Of a stretch of 64,000 nucleotides of DNA, positions 37,011 through 48,410 are shown piece after piece. Position numbers and translations under genes: made by a program. The stretch covers positions 9,420,842 through 9,484,841 of the forward strand of contig CM042084.1 of the NCBI GenBank assembly GCA_023512835.1. Reading direction: 5' to 3'. Positions within the stretch are counted from its first letter, which is position 1; each line of letters opens with the position of its first letter. Below the pieces are notes generated by a model. It was not told the DNA's origin. It was given only the letters and a program-made list of their open reading frames with translations, and did not search any database. This DNA is from Taxillus chinensis. Its lineage: Eukaryota > Streptophyta > Magnoliopsida > Santalales > Loranthaceae.

Positions 37011-37640
37011 GCAACTGAATGTTAATATATTACAATTCTACTGGTAGATGATTGGTATGTTGATGTGTCACAATTTCAACCCCAAGAAATAAGGGAGCAC
37101 ATCAATTGCATATAGCAATTTGTTTAATAAAAATGATAAATGCAATCAGTTTTCGACATTGCTGCGAAACCGTGTCTAATGTGGCAGGCTGTGATTAGTT
37201 TATAAATTTATTATTCCCCTATGTTGGTCTAGTATGATGTTAAATCATCAAGGACTTATGGTGATATCCATTTATTATATAACTCCGTTGTTACATAACA
37301 TTACTCTTTATTTAAACATAAAGGAGCATATTAATTAATCGTAGCTTGCATTGGCTGAAGATTCATTTCCCCAAAAATTACTACACAAGAAATACAATTT
37401 TTATCCATGCAGTTATCATCTTAGACACAAACCCATGAAATATTGAAATTGACACAACAATTAAAGATGATTTGAGAATGGTGTGTTTTTGGGAATTTTA
37501 TAATTAAATTTGAAAACAGTAAAGATATCTGCAATTTGTTATGAAAGAAGATCGAGATTGGCTCCAAAACCATGACAACTAGCTAGTGTGAGAACGAAAA
37601 TGGGTTGATAAGGTTTGGGAATCTTTTCAGAAAAGTAATA
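37011..37640. other. Intergenic DNA
   Basis: AT-rich; no gene or repeat boundary recognised. Confidence 0.35.
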
Positions 37641-39339
37641 GCCAAGATTGGCTTTGTTGTGGATTTTGGATATAAAAAACACTAAACCATGTTTGCTAGT
37701 AGTCCCAATAATTTTAGGAAAGAGGAAGAGGTGCTACAAAGGTGGAAGGAAGAGTTTTTGGAAGATAATTGGCTTCGCCCCAATCAGAAGGGGTAAGAAC
37801 CTTCGGATTTTTGCATGTAGAGTATGTGGGAAAAGTGTTATGTTCATCTTTGACGAAAATTTTGAAGATAACAGAACTAATTAATTCAAGAATGGTATCA
37901 TATTAATGTTGAGTTTTGAGATGATCAAAAGGTTTAAAATGCCATCCAATGGAGAAAATTATAGAAGCATAATCTTTTGGGCTAGGTCTGAAGAATTCTT
38001 TTTCAACGGAGAAAATATTTTCATAATTTGGTTTCTCAATGTATCAGGAAGAGGGTAATTTGGAGGAGGAAGAAATAATTTGAGAGTGGTATGAGATAAT
38101 AAAACATTAGAAGAAGATTTTGAGGAAGATTTTGTGGGAAAAGAAAGGATACCTTTTCCTTTGGACATGGGTGGTGGGATTTGGAGAAGTGGCAAGGAGA
38201 TATTTGGAGATTGGAGGGCATGGTTCTTGAAATTGGTTTTGGATTTGTATGGAATAATTGGGGATTTTTGGAAAGGACTCATACCCATTCTTGGAATGTT
38301 GAGTCTGATAGTTGAGAGGCCTTAGCTGCTTCTTCTTCTTTCATAATGGTGGTTCAAGAGGGGAATGGTTGCTGTCCTCCTTAGGTATATCTTTAAAAGA
38401 TCCTTCTTTAGAAATTTACACGACTTTGGATATAGCTTTGGATTTATCATTTGAGAAATCTTCATTAAAAACTTTCTTACTAGAGCTGCTGATCCATCAA
38501 ATCCAATAAGTATTGTATAACATCTTATGCAATCTCAGGCTACAGATCAAGTTGCACAAATCAAGAAACAAATTCTTGAATTTCTTATTCATGAAGATGA
38601 TACACCCTCTTCATCAGGACAACTTGCCCTACCATCTATAACGGGATCAACTGATAACATGAGCATCTGAACAGTATTTTTTTATTACCAAGATGCCTAA
38701 GATCCAACAGAAGATAAGCCCGAAGCCCAATCTTATGTCGATGAGTAAGTAGAAGAAACCCCTATCCCCATCAAACAAGATTTCATTCTACAGCAACCCA
38801 AGCCTAAGAAGGTGGTCTAAAAATCAAAATGGGCTTAACCTTCTTTGAAAGCCCACTAAGGGCAAAGACAAGAATTTTTCAAAACTACCCTCACCACAAT
38901 GAAAGTAGTGACGTTAAAGAAGCAATCATGTCGCTACTTAACATTACCCTACATAAGCAAACATTACGATAGTGGATGCCCCTTTTTCTCGATGATGACC
39001 TATTTTGACAATAATATACGATTATTGTGATATTTTGTCAAAGTTAGGTATATTATAGGTGTAAGGTCACTTTTGTGCCTTAAAGTCAAAATTAAGATAA
39101 GATATGTCATTATAATGGTTTTTATGTTTCTTTTTTGACTTTCAAGGCTTGTGGGATCTCTTTCTGATGACCAAAGGCCCACTCTCATTTATTTAAACTA
39201 TTGTGTGAAGGGGGAACAAAATAGACAAAAATTATCCTCTAAAGCATTGTAATGAAAGTTAGCTAAGACAATCGCCCCTTCATTTTTCATACCCTAAAGG
39301 ATATACCTTGAGTATGTATTTATGTAATATAATTGTTAT
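37641..39339. other. Protein-like debris of unknown origin
   Basis: Broken coding-like stretches occur on both strands: plus frame 37648-37884 and 38510-38960, minus frame 37959-38288. The plus stretch near 38525-38640 reads as a polar segment with QIKKQILEF, and 38690-38830 is Pro/Lys-rich, both with stops. Between about 38,960 and 39,230 is a promoter-like AT-rich stretch. Composition and arrangement would fit remains of a gypsy element or an endogenous pararetrovirus, but no diagnostic RT, protease or zinc-finger motif was found, so no function is assigned. Confidence 0.25.
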
Positions 39340-39548
39340 TGTAACAGCTCAAGTTCCCCCTAGCACGATATTGTCTGGTACAGGGCTTAAGCCCAATCCC
39401 CGATTTTGTTCTTGACAGTGCCACACAAGCACCCCAAAAGGCCTCATGCCAGGAGAGGTCTCCATGCTCTCTTAAGAGGCACGCTTCGGAGGCCCACGTC
39501 CCCGTGGGACTATGACACATTGACCCAATCCCCAGCTCTAATACCATC
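39340..39548. repeat. TGTAACA-type plant repeat, copy 1
   Basis: It begins TGTAACAGCTCAAG and includes gatattgtctg, gagaggtctc and taagaggcac. It matches the look of a widespread plant repeat (TGTAACAGCCCAAG...ccgatgtgggat) usually treated as a short LTR or TRIM-like element. It directly abuts copy 2. Confidence 0.7.
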
Positions 39549-39725
39549 TGTAACAACCCAAGTCCCCGTAGCATGATATTGTCTGATTCAGGGCTCAAGC
39601 CCAATCTTCAATTTTGTTCTTGGCAGTGCTATACAGGCACCCTAAAAGGCCTCGTGCTAAGAGAGGTCTCTACGCCTTCTTAAGAGGCACACTTCATTCT
39701 CCTCCCCAGCCGATGTGGGACTTGC
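39549..39725. repeat. TGTAACA-type plant repeat, copy 2
   Basis: It begins TGTAACAACCCAAGTCCC and ends with ccagccgatgtgggact. It is about 80% similar to copy 1 by eye and joined head to tail with it. Confidence 0.7.
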
Positions 39726-40020
39726 AAAGTCCTTTGACTTTATAGTTATTGTATTTTTAATAAACATTGTATGCTTTGTGTTTGTGTGCTAGTTATTTTT
39801 GAAAAAAACATGCCCAAATCCTCAAGGAAATTCCCAAATATACGTGTTTATGGCACATATTTTTACTAGATATATTCTGTATTCGATGTCCCTTCTAGCG
39901 GTAGCTTTTTCCCCTTTTTATAGTCTGCACGTATATTTGCATGCATACAAATATTTTTGCAATATTTATTTACCAATGAATATTTTTTATCTTCAACATT
40001 TCCTGTATTTTGGTGAGATA

Positions 40021-40832
40021 TTAGAGCATCTCCAGTAGTAGTCAGCTAAAATGATTAGCTAAAGCTATATTTAGCTTGTTAGAGCATCTCCAATCATTCT
40101 AGCTAATTAAAATGAGCTAAAGTTATATTTAGCTTGCTACAGTGAGCCTTTAACTAATGACACTCCAATGCTACTTCATCTATTTTTTTGCTTAAAAATT
40201 AATTTTCCCAATCTACCCACATTACTTTTCCCAAATCCCTAATTCCTAATGGGTATCGAGATCTGCCTGGGGGGGGGACTGAAAACGCAGGGGAGGGATC
40301 GATCGTGGAAAAGGGGCTACTGAAAACACAGGGGGAGGGATCGATCGTGGAAACCGAAGCCAGCGGGGAAGGAACAACAACAACCAGTGGTGGGTTGACC
40401 ATCTGTGAGGCTCTGAGGGCCAGGCCTCTCCCATTTTCCATTGACATCGACGGGGAACGCAGTGGGGGATCGGGGGTGCGCGACGGGGTGGGGGGGTGGG
40501 GACGGGAACGCTGACGGGGAACGAGGGCGTTCGACGGGAAAGTAGGGAACGCAGGCAGGCGGGGGGCGCGCAACGGAGAACACAGGGGGGTGTGCGACGG
40601 GGAAGTGGGGAACGCGGAGGGGGGACAGAAACGCTAACGTGGACGAGAACGAAGACTGATTTGTAATTTCTCCTTCTTTGCTGACATGGCAGGGTCAGCA
40701 AAAGCAAAAGCTAAAGCTATATTTAGCTTTTGTTTTTGCTTTTGCTAATGGTTTACCTAAACCATTGGAGAACAAATTTAGCTATATTTTGCTATAGCTT
40801 TTGCTATAGCTGATGCATTGGAGATGCTCTTA
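40021..40832. mobile_element. Tourist/Harbinger-like MITE with GC-rich interior
   Basis: Terminal inverted repeats GAGCATCTCCA (from 40024, with a second left end from 40082) and tGGAGATGCTC (ending 40829) are flanked by TTA (40021-40023, 40079-40081 and 40830-40832), the target duplication of PIF/Harbinger elements. Subterminal AT-rich arms carry TTAGCTAAAGCTATATTTAGC motifs. The interior (about 40,255-40,660) is strongly GC-rich with direct repeats and has no transposase. Frames across it (up to 153 codons) are low complexity. Confidence 0.8.
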
Positions 40833-40963
40833 CAATACCATTTTAGCTGACATTACTCCAACAGAGTACCATCTATTTTTTTGCTTAACTATAATTTTTA
40901 CCAATTTATCCTTAGGTTAATTCCCCAAATTACTAATCCATTTGTTATTCCTTCCCCACCCCA

Positions 40964-40994
<31 letters not shown>

Positions 40995-41400
40995 GAGGAA
41001 ACCCATATCCGTCTCTGCACGTGAGGGCGGCGACCGGCGGGGGGAGGGAGGGTGAGGGCAGGCGTTGGAGGGGGGAGGGAGGGAGAGGGTGGGCGTCAGC
41101 AGGGAAGGGAGGGAGAGGTGATGCAGGGGCCGGTGAATAGGACTGGGAGCAACAGGATGGGGCAGCGAGTGATTAGAAAGACATACAAGGGGAAGAATTT
41201 TTTAGTTTTTCAAAGGTGAATGTTGATGTGGCATTTTATCTAAAAGTTAAAATTTTAGGTAAATTTTGCTAAAATTATAGCTAAAACTATATTTACCTGA
41301 TAGTATAACTATACTATTGAAGTATTGTTTTTGTTAAAATTTTGTCAATTTAACTATAACTTTTGCTAGGGTGAACAATTAACTATATAGGGTGCACTGT
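40833..41400. mobile_element. Second, diverged MITE of the same family
   Basis: It shares ccatctatttttttgctta with the first element (40170-40195 versus 40867-40890) and the arm motif tagctaaaactatattta (41278-41296). Its interior (about 40,960-41,160) is a different GC/GA-rich sequence starting with a (CT)n tract (about 40972-40994). The termini are decayed. Confidence 0.55.
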
Positions 41401-41550
41401 TTTCATTTAGTTTGGGTATTTACGGTTTATAATCGTAACGTTCGTGGAAACGCGTCAGTATGGGTGGATGGTTTAATTAATTAATACGTTCAACTATCAA
41501 ATATAAAAACTTATCTTAATTAATTAACCCGTCTCATAACTTTAGCATCT

Positions 41551-41559
41551 TATAAATAA
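41551..41559 (+). promoter_or_regulatory. TATA box TATAAATAA
   Basis: Lies 40-48 bp upstream of the ATG at 41599 of the broken secreted-protein gene. Confidence 0.55.
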
Positions 41560-41598
41560 AGAACAACCAGATAAAATAAATGAAGAATTAGCGAAAGC

Positions 41599-42082
41599 AT
41601 GACCATGGAAGCCAACCTGGTATTATCAAGCCTGTTGGTGTTGTGCTTGGTTACATCGCTCGAAGCATGGAGCGTCAAAGGTTCACTGCTAGACCCATTC
41701 AAAGTTGCACTAGTGTCTCCCATTGTAGAGGCATACCGTAAGATGACCTCGTACGACGTCTAAGCGAACATCCAAAGCGAACATCCAAAGCGATGCAAAA
41801 TCTATGTTCAACGTGACTTGCCAGTCAAGAGACCAACACGACCCGGTCATTTTCCGAACTGCCGGGCTGCGGCGGTATGAGTTCTTGCAGTTCAAAGCCA
41901 CCGGGCTCGGGACATTTGAACGGCCGCTTGGACCTGTGCAGTGTCTTGTCACTTATGACGGACAACCTCGTCCCACTCTTTCGTTTGCTGTCGGGAGAGG
42001 CAAACAGGAGTGGGTCGTTCGAGACTACGGTGTGGCCTGTCTGAAAAATACCAACGACCGGTGTGTCATAAATCTCACATAG
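41599..42082 (+). pseudogene. Small secreted protein, broken by stop and 13-bp duplication
   Basis: From ATG 41599 the frame encodes a clear signal peptide (MTMEANLVLSSLLVLCLV...) and continues to TAA at 41761-41763. The next bases hold a 13-bp tandem duplication (gcgaacatccaaa twice, about 41764-41789). Beyond it an open frame (41804-42082) carries four Cys: VTCQSRDQ, VQCLVTYDG, YGVACLK and DRCVI. Discounting one copy of the 13 bp brings the two parts into one phase, leaving only the TAA, so this looks like one gene of about 160 codons damaged twice. The Cys spacing faintly recalls the plant self-incompatibility S1 family, but key residues do not match; treat the family as unknown. A short spliced product cannot be excluded. 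Confidence 0.6.
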
Positions 42083-42104
42083 GTAGGTCCTAAGATTATC
42101 CATT

Positions 42105-43575
42105 AATGGTTGATTGAAGGACTACCTACTCCATAAATAAAATATAACGCGAGTAACATGCTCAATCTAGCTATCTGTAATACTTCCATGTGTGGTTCTG
42201 GTATACGTGAGCAAAGAAGATGAAACGTGTCCGTGAGGTGATCTTTTTATATGTGTGTTAGTATGGTATAATTTTATTATTATGCATTACAAATATTTAT
42301 GGCAGAACGCGCATGATTTGTAAATAACAACTGCATATTGACCGAAAAGATGACACCTTTTGTCAATCAAGAATGGTAAGGTGAGGATGAACCAATATAT
42401 GTTTTGGGCAAAAAATAGTGAGATATAATACAGAGAGTTATACTCAGAATTACACATGAAATGGCCTTTTTTTTTCTAACTTTCTCTCTACAGCGTACTA
42501 CTATACACCATATCTCACACACATAATATATATATATATATAGGGTAATGCTAAACGAATAATGAGTGCAATAAGCTTATAGGGTGCAATTTCATTAGAT
42601 GGACTTGAATGAGATCCGATGACCATTGGAGATATGCACTCCCAAACCATTCGCGAGTAAAACCTAAGCGAGCGTCCTTCGCTACAACCACTTCGTCCCC
42701 AACAGCTGCAACCTCTGCGCCGGCCTAACTGTGATTGCGCCAGCCATTCTAGCACGAAGCACAGCAACCTCCAGCATTCCAACACGCACAAACCACAGCA
42801 ACGTCTCAACGACATCGTGAAAACCTCGATCAGTGGCATCTTCTACATGTAGTTCGTCAGGTAATTCATTTCATTTGTTCGAATTAGAAAAATACATTTC
42901 CATCGTTTCGCTCATCTGGGTGCCTTAATTTTCTGATAAACCTCTTTGTCATGGTATTGATGTTGAAGATGTTATTTTCACGTTCCCGTGTATTTACTGT
43001 TGTGAATGTGAAATTATCGTCAAATTAAGGCACCTAGATGAGCGATAAAATATAATTTTGATGTTCCTCTGTATTTGATCTTCAATGGTGTATGGGAGGA
43101 TTTGTTAGACAACTGTTGATTTGTGGTTATCGAGCTATGATTCTCAGGGTTGCTGAAATCTTGTCCTCTGCAAATTACTCAGATAATAGTTGAAAATTTT
43201 ATCTTTTTATGATATGAAAATCGTTTAATTCGAAAAGAACACACGCAAACACATAAGTCTACCGAGAGAAATTAAGGAAGCTATATGGTGGCACTAGTGA
43301 CATCATTTTATAAGCCTAGTGTAATATCTGATATTTCCGCTAAATCTGATACCAAGGGGTATTTATATGTTAACCAACTAACTTAAGGATAATGTTGCAT
43401 TGAACACAACTGTTTTGAAATACCTTAGAAAATTTCTTACATGAAATAAGCCATACAATAGAAAATTTCTATCCCCATATCATCACACTACCATACCAAG
43501 TGCTCATTGCCGCATTGTAACGTTTACTTGGTTGGCGCTTGACTCTGAATGAAATCAGAGTCCTTTCCTATGAAG
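42105..43575. other. Intergenic DNA, probable transposon debris
   Basis: Short (AT)n at 42527-42541. A GC-richer stretch (42,590-42,850) has a minus frame of 112 codons without recognised domains. No gene seen. Confidence 0.35.
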
Positions 43576-43675
43576 TTTGCTTGGTTGGCACCCACACAAT
43601 ACAACGCAATTTATAAATTTGTATATATCCTTGAAATTTCAAAGCAACTTATTATTGTTTTATTTTATGCAGGTC

Positions 43676-43870
43676 TTCTCTGTACAGATCGTGCTCTTAC
43701 TTCACACTAGAACCCCATACAAATCGTGCTTTTGCTGGATTTCTCTGTACAGATCGTGCTCTTACTTCACACTAGAACCCCATACAAATCGTGCTTTTGC
43801 TGGATTTCTCTGTACAGATCATGCTTCTACAGGACTTCTCTATACATTAGAAGTCCATACGGATCATGCT
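43676..43870. repeat. 65-bp tandem repeat, about three units
   Basis: ttctctgtacagatc recurs at 43676, 43741 and 43806 (period 65). The first two units are almost identical, the third is diverged and followed by another partial unit. Each unit carries tcgtgct. Confidence 0.92.
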
Positions 43871-44165
43871 TCCATGCCTTCTAGTTCTGTGCTCCAATGC
43901 TTTGTTGGATGGGTGGAATCGGGTGTTCCTCTCTATATTTAATATTTGTTTTAGGCTTTGTTGTTCTATTCTCCTTTGTAAAGCCTTATCGGCTAGTACT
44001 ATACGTTATTTTTCAGCTTTAGGAATCATTCAATCATAATATTTTTGTTAATTTTTTCATTACTGCAAAGAACCCAGGAGTGTGGGGTTTGTTTCTAGTT
44101 TGGCCGTCTTTAATGTAATTTGCATGTTCTTGTTATTTGAAATCTCATGTTTACAATATTATTGA
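43676..44165 (+). mobile_element. LINE 3' end, plus copy
   Basis: It shares with 44,560-45,000 (opposite strand) the phrases ggatgggtgg, ttgttgttctatt, gtaaagc and ttatttttcagcttta, in the same order. This is non-coding 3' region like that of plant L1 elements. It starts with a 65-bp tandem repeat and has no clean A tail. A 121-codon frame (43577-43942) is not a known protein. Confidence 0.6.
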
Positions 44166-44559
44166 TTCTTGAGGGCCACTTAGCAATAAAACCTTTTAAT
44201 TAAATTGAGGCGTTAATGGCATTGTGGCAACAAGCAAATATGATGGACTCAGAATAACAAATATAAGTAGGGCGTGCTATGAATCACCGAGTGAACGGGC
44301 AGTAAAAAATAAACTAGTTAAAAATGAACTAGGTTGTTGCTCGGGAAAAATACATGAATATATGGTTATCCAATGATGGAGCTAAATGGTTATTACGGAC
44401 GTTACATAGTTAAAAAAAAACTAGTTAACAACTGGGCTAAGATGCAAGTGCTCATGGAACAAGTGTTCAAATATGCACTCAAACATACATTTGGGGCAGA
44501 TGATTAATTTCCTTAAAAAACCAGATAATTTCCTTTAAAACCAAATAATATGATAACTC

Positions 44560-45000
44560 TTTTTTTTTTTTTGGAAAGCAATTCTTTTATTAAGAAAAAC
44601 ATGAAAATTGCATTAGCCAAACTAGGGACAAACCCCCTAGGTTCAAAGTAAAACCAACAAAGCACTCTTAGGTTCCCAACTAAATGATTCATAAAGCTGA
44701 AAAATAACATATAATACCAATCGAAAAAGCTTTACACAGACAAATAGAACAACAAGTCTGAAATAAATATTAAAATCCAGAGAAGAACACTAGATCCCAC
44801 CCATCCAGCATAAGTATTAAAATCCAAAGAGAACCTGTTATAATGAAGACAATCCAAACAACCACTAGGAAAAACAACAAACAAGGCAAGAGGTTTGCCA
44901 GCACTGGAGCGCAAAACTAGAAAAGTCTAGCAAAAGCACGCTATGTACAAAAAAGTCCAGCAGAAGCATGATTTGTATGAAGTTCTACCAACAGAGGTTG
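44560..45000 (-). mobile_element. LINE 3' end with poly(A) tail, minus copy
   Basis: On minus the segment ends AATAAAAGAATTGCTTTCC plus a run of 13 A (plus T-run 44560-44572), the hallmark of a LINE 3' terminus. It is an inverted copy of 43,676-44,165, including one unit related to the 65-bp repeat (about 44,925-44,990). It is 5'-truncated, as most LINE insertions are. No target duplication was found. Confidence 0.7.
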
Positions 45001-45109
45001 ACACCTCCTAGAGTAATCACGTATCCCAGACATACTCTATCAATTACCACCAAGCCCCACAAGTGTGTCAACCACAAGGACCTAATTAACAATCGTATAA
45101 TCTAACTCT

Positions 45110-45960
45110 AATTCCTCTACTATGGAGTGCGTGATGAAAGAGTGAGTGGCATTAGTATTAATTAATCAACACAGTATAAATAGTGTGCGAAGCCAAAATC
45201 GTACCTCTCATCGTTGATAACCCTAACTAGCCTCGTCAACTAGAAGAACCTCTGCCTCTCTATCGGTGATGGCATAAGTTCTCCTCCTTTGAACACTATC
45301 ACTAGCTTGACTCGTCATAGCCCAATCAATCTGACCCCTCTGAGCCTGGGTCTCCTATTGTGGCTACTGTGCAATAAGTCGTCCCTGTACTGTATGTCCT
45401 GACTGAGCCGGTCTCTAATATGGAGTCTCATTCCTCTAGCCCTAGTCACGAGGTCACTATAACCCCACCACATTAGCTGAATTGGCAGAAGGGCACACAC
45501 TTGTGTTGTGTCCAATTACTCCACATCGAAAGCACTTGAGTGGGTTATTACCACTCCACCTACAATCCCACCTCCTTTTGTCCTCTAATCTCGCAAGATT
45601 GGCACTCTCCTGTAAATCGTGAGGTAAAATTGTTGCTAGAGGCTCCCATATGTGGAAACCTGGGCACTGGCCTCCTATCCCCTATCCTTTAGACTACTCC
45701 TCTCTTGGCCTTTTCTGGCTAGGCCCTAATGATTCACTTTGTCTCTAGTTCCTGACTTGGTCCAAGTCCTTCTTTGCAATCAATGCCTTGTTAACTGCAT
45801 TATTATATATGGTTAACTCCAGCATGTTCAGTCACCTCTTGAGTGCCAATCTCTGCCCATCAATGAATTCATGGGTTTTGTAAGCCTCGACACTATGAGA
45901 AGTTTGTTGCTTTAACCTCTACATCACAACAAACCTATTTTCCACAACAAACATATTCAT
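45110..45960 (-). pseudogene. Ty3/gypsy gag and protease remnant
   Basis: On minus, a KALIAKKDLDQVRN-like gag stretch is followed by the zinc knuckle KCFRCGVIGHNTSVCP (about 45493-45536, C-x2-C-x4-H-x4-C). A Gln/Arg-rich linker with RRRTYAIT comes next, then NATHSFITHSI, which corresponds to the DSGATHSF protease site with its catalytic Asp lost. Many stops interrupt it. The order and motifs are those of plant chromovirus-like gypsy elements. RT and integrase are not found further along minus. Confidence 0.75.
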
Positions 45961-45999
45961 GGGTTGGATCGAGGTTTTAGTTCTCATTCAAATGATTAT

Positions 46000-46486
46000 T
46001 CTTAAATAGTTCCACTTTAATAGAATGAATACATTTGATATCTTTTGAAGAACCAAAAAAATTGTTGATAGGCTCACCCAATTCACATATAACTAACTAC
46101 CAAATAAAGATAAAATGCAATTAAACTAAGGATTTTATAAGAAATGCATTAGCATGTGTGTACCTCCTAATACCTAGTTTAGAGGGTGTTAATATACTAG
46201 ATTCGCGATAGTTGGAAACGATTCTGATAACTACACTCTATTAACAATAATGGATTAACTAATAATGTAAATAACAAGTAGGATTATGAGTTAAAATTTA
46301 ATTATATTAACTTAAAAAGTTGTACTATTGCAACGAGTATTTATCAGTTACATTTATAATAAGCACCTATTCAATATACCATAGGATATAAGTAGAACAT
46401 AAAAACCTAAGTAAAAATCTATTAAATATCTATCAAAACATCTCTCATTCACATTTAAGCTCTCATTCCTTAATTTTGTACAAGGG

Positions 46487-46531
<45 letters not shown>

Positions 46532-48373
46532 AGCCTCATATTTATTTTAGTTTATGAGATAGTCTTTGAATGGTGTTGATAATATTTAGATAGTGATTGT
46601 AAAGACTCATATTTGGGTAGTATTGAGAGATAGTCATTCTATGGGAATGCAACTATCTAGACGGTAGTGTGACGTGAGCATTGTGATAGTACTTGGGCCC
46701 GATTCTGGGTCGGGGCTCCGAGTGGCCCAATTGTTAACTTTTCGGAGTTTATTGGTTAACCTTGCATTCAAGCGGTCATTTGAGTATGCAAACATCTGAG
46801 CAGTGATGTGCTCATCATTTCTAGCGTTTTGACAGTAATTTGACTCAATTTGGAGTTCGTGACCTCGAGAGGTCAATTATTGCTCAGAAACCAATTATTG
46901 GCAGCAGTATATAAATAATTAACAACCTGCCTTATCCCTTTAATTGCTTGGTGCATGCATGTTTGAGCAAGAGAGAGAGAGAGAGAAGGTGAAGAGCTTC
47001 CTTTGGTGATTTGGGGCGATTGGAGTTCGTGGATCCCAAATAATTTTTCTAGGTACGTGTCCTTGAACCTCTTAACTCGATCTTGTTTTTGAATATACAC
47101 GAATTTATCATCATTTATGACATTGAGTAAGAACCCTAGGTTTTGGGGGAAACCCAATTTTGGGTTAGATCTAATGGTTTAGCATAAGATCTATGGGTAA
47201 GAACTGATTTATATCAGTTTGGGTATGTAATTTTGTAGTCTGTTGAGTAAAACGTGTGTTTGTAGTGCATGGGGGTCGCTGGGTTGATTCCAGAACAAGA
47301 ACCGGCAAAAACGACGATGAACAGTACCCTGGGTGCACTGTAGGGTCGAAGTTCGTAGTCAGCAGCTTCGTAGCCAGCAGCTGTAGTCAGCAGCTTCAAA
47401 GTCCGCAGCATCACTCCGCAACAGTTCTTCCGCAGCTATGTTTCGCAGTAGTAGTCTGCAGCAGTGTTCCACAGTAGTAGTCCGCAACATTGTTCCGCAA
47501 TAGTGGTTTCGCAGCAGTGTTCCGCAACAGTGGTTCCGCAGCAGTGCTCCGCAACAGTTGTTCCACAGTAGTATTCTATAGCAGTGTAACTGCAATAGAC
47601 TAGACTGGACCATTTACATTGTAACCATTAAGTCTCTCCACACTTAATGCCTCTCATGCCTCTACATAACCTAGAATGGATGGATTTAGATAAATCTTGC
47701 ATGAAACCTTAGATGAACACAAAACAAATTCATCAAAATTAGTTATTCTAAGTTGATGCCTTGGGTTGGTTCTAATTATGGATCCTTGGTTTTGATGTTT
47801 ATTATTTGATTATAGTTAGATTTTGATTAATTATTAAGGAATAAGGTTGTTATAATGTTCATTGATAGTTTTTTTGGCTTAAATATTAATGGTAGATAAG
47901 GATTAAGTTTTAGCATGTATAGAATACCTTGATTTTGCTATTATGGATGCCTTTAATTCAATGTTTGATGAATAGTTAGGTGTTTTGGGTAGAAAACCTT
48001 TTTATTTTATGTGTTTTTGGGGATAAATTGATGATTATTGGGTGAAAATTAGAGTTGTCGTTGTTTGGTGGGTGAGCTACATCATCGGATGGCACAAACT
48101 ATTATGAATGAACCATGGGCATGAATAACACAAACCATAAATGAAACACATGAAGAATTTGTCGAAGCTTAGAATTGAATGAGGCATAAATGACACGGTG
48201 CATGTTTGTATGGAACGTGGTCACGAAATGTGCCTTTTATGGTGCACAAATCATGGATGGTTCATGCAGACATTTGGCACATCTTAAAAATTTATTTCCT
48301 TTATTTTCAATGTTCTTTTGCGTGGTCTTGTTGATATGGATTGGGTAACCCTTACGGGATCACTGATAATGCT

Positions 48374-48410
<37 letters not shown>

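Noticed and set aside
39340..39725. Cassandra-type TRIM with 5S rRNA sequence
   Set aside because: The start TGTAACA fits, but I could not see a 5S rRNA internal promoter (box A, C) in either copy.
40199..40707. Frames of up to 153 codons in the MITE interior
   Set aside because: Pro/Arg/Ser low-complexity translation of GC-rich repeats, with three frames open at once.
42501..42839. 112-codon minus frame with Cys-rich start
   Set aside because: It runs into an (AT)n tract, has no signal peptide or known motif, and the DNA looks repetitive.
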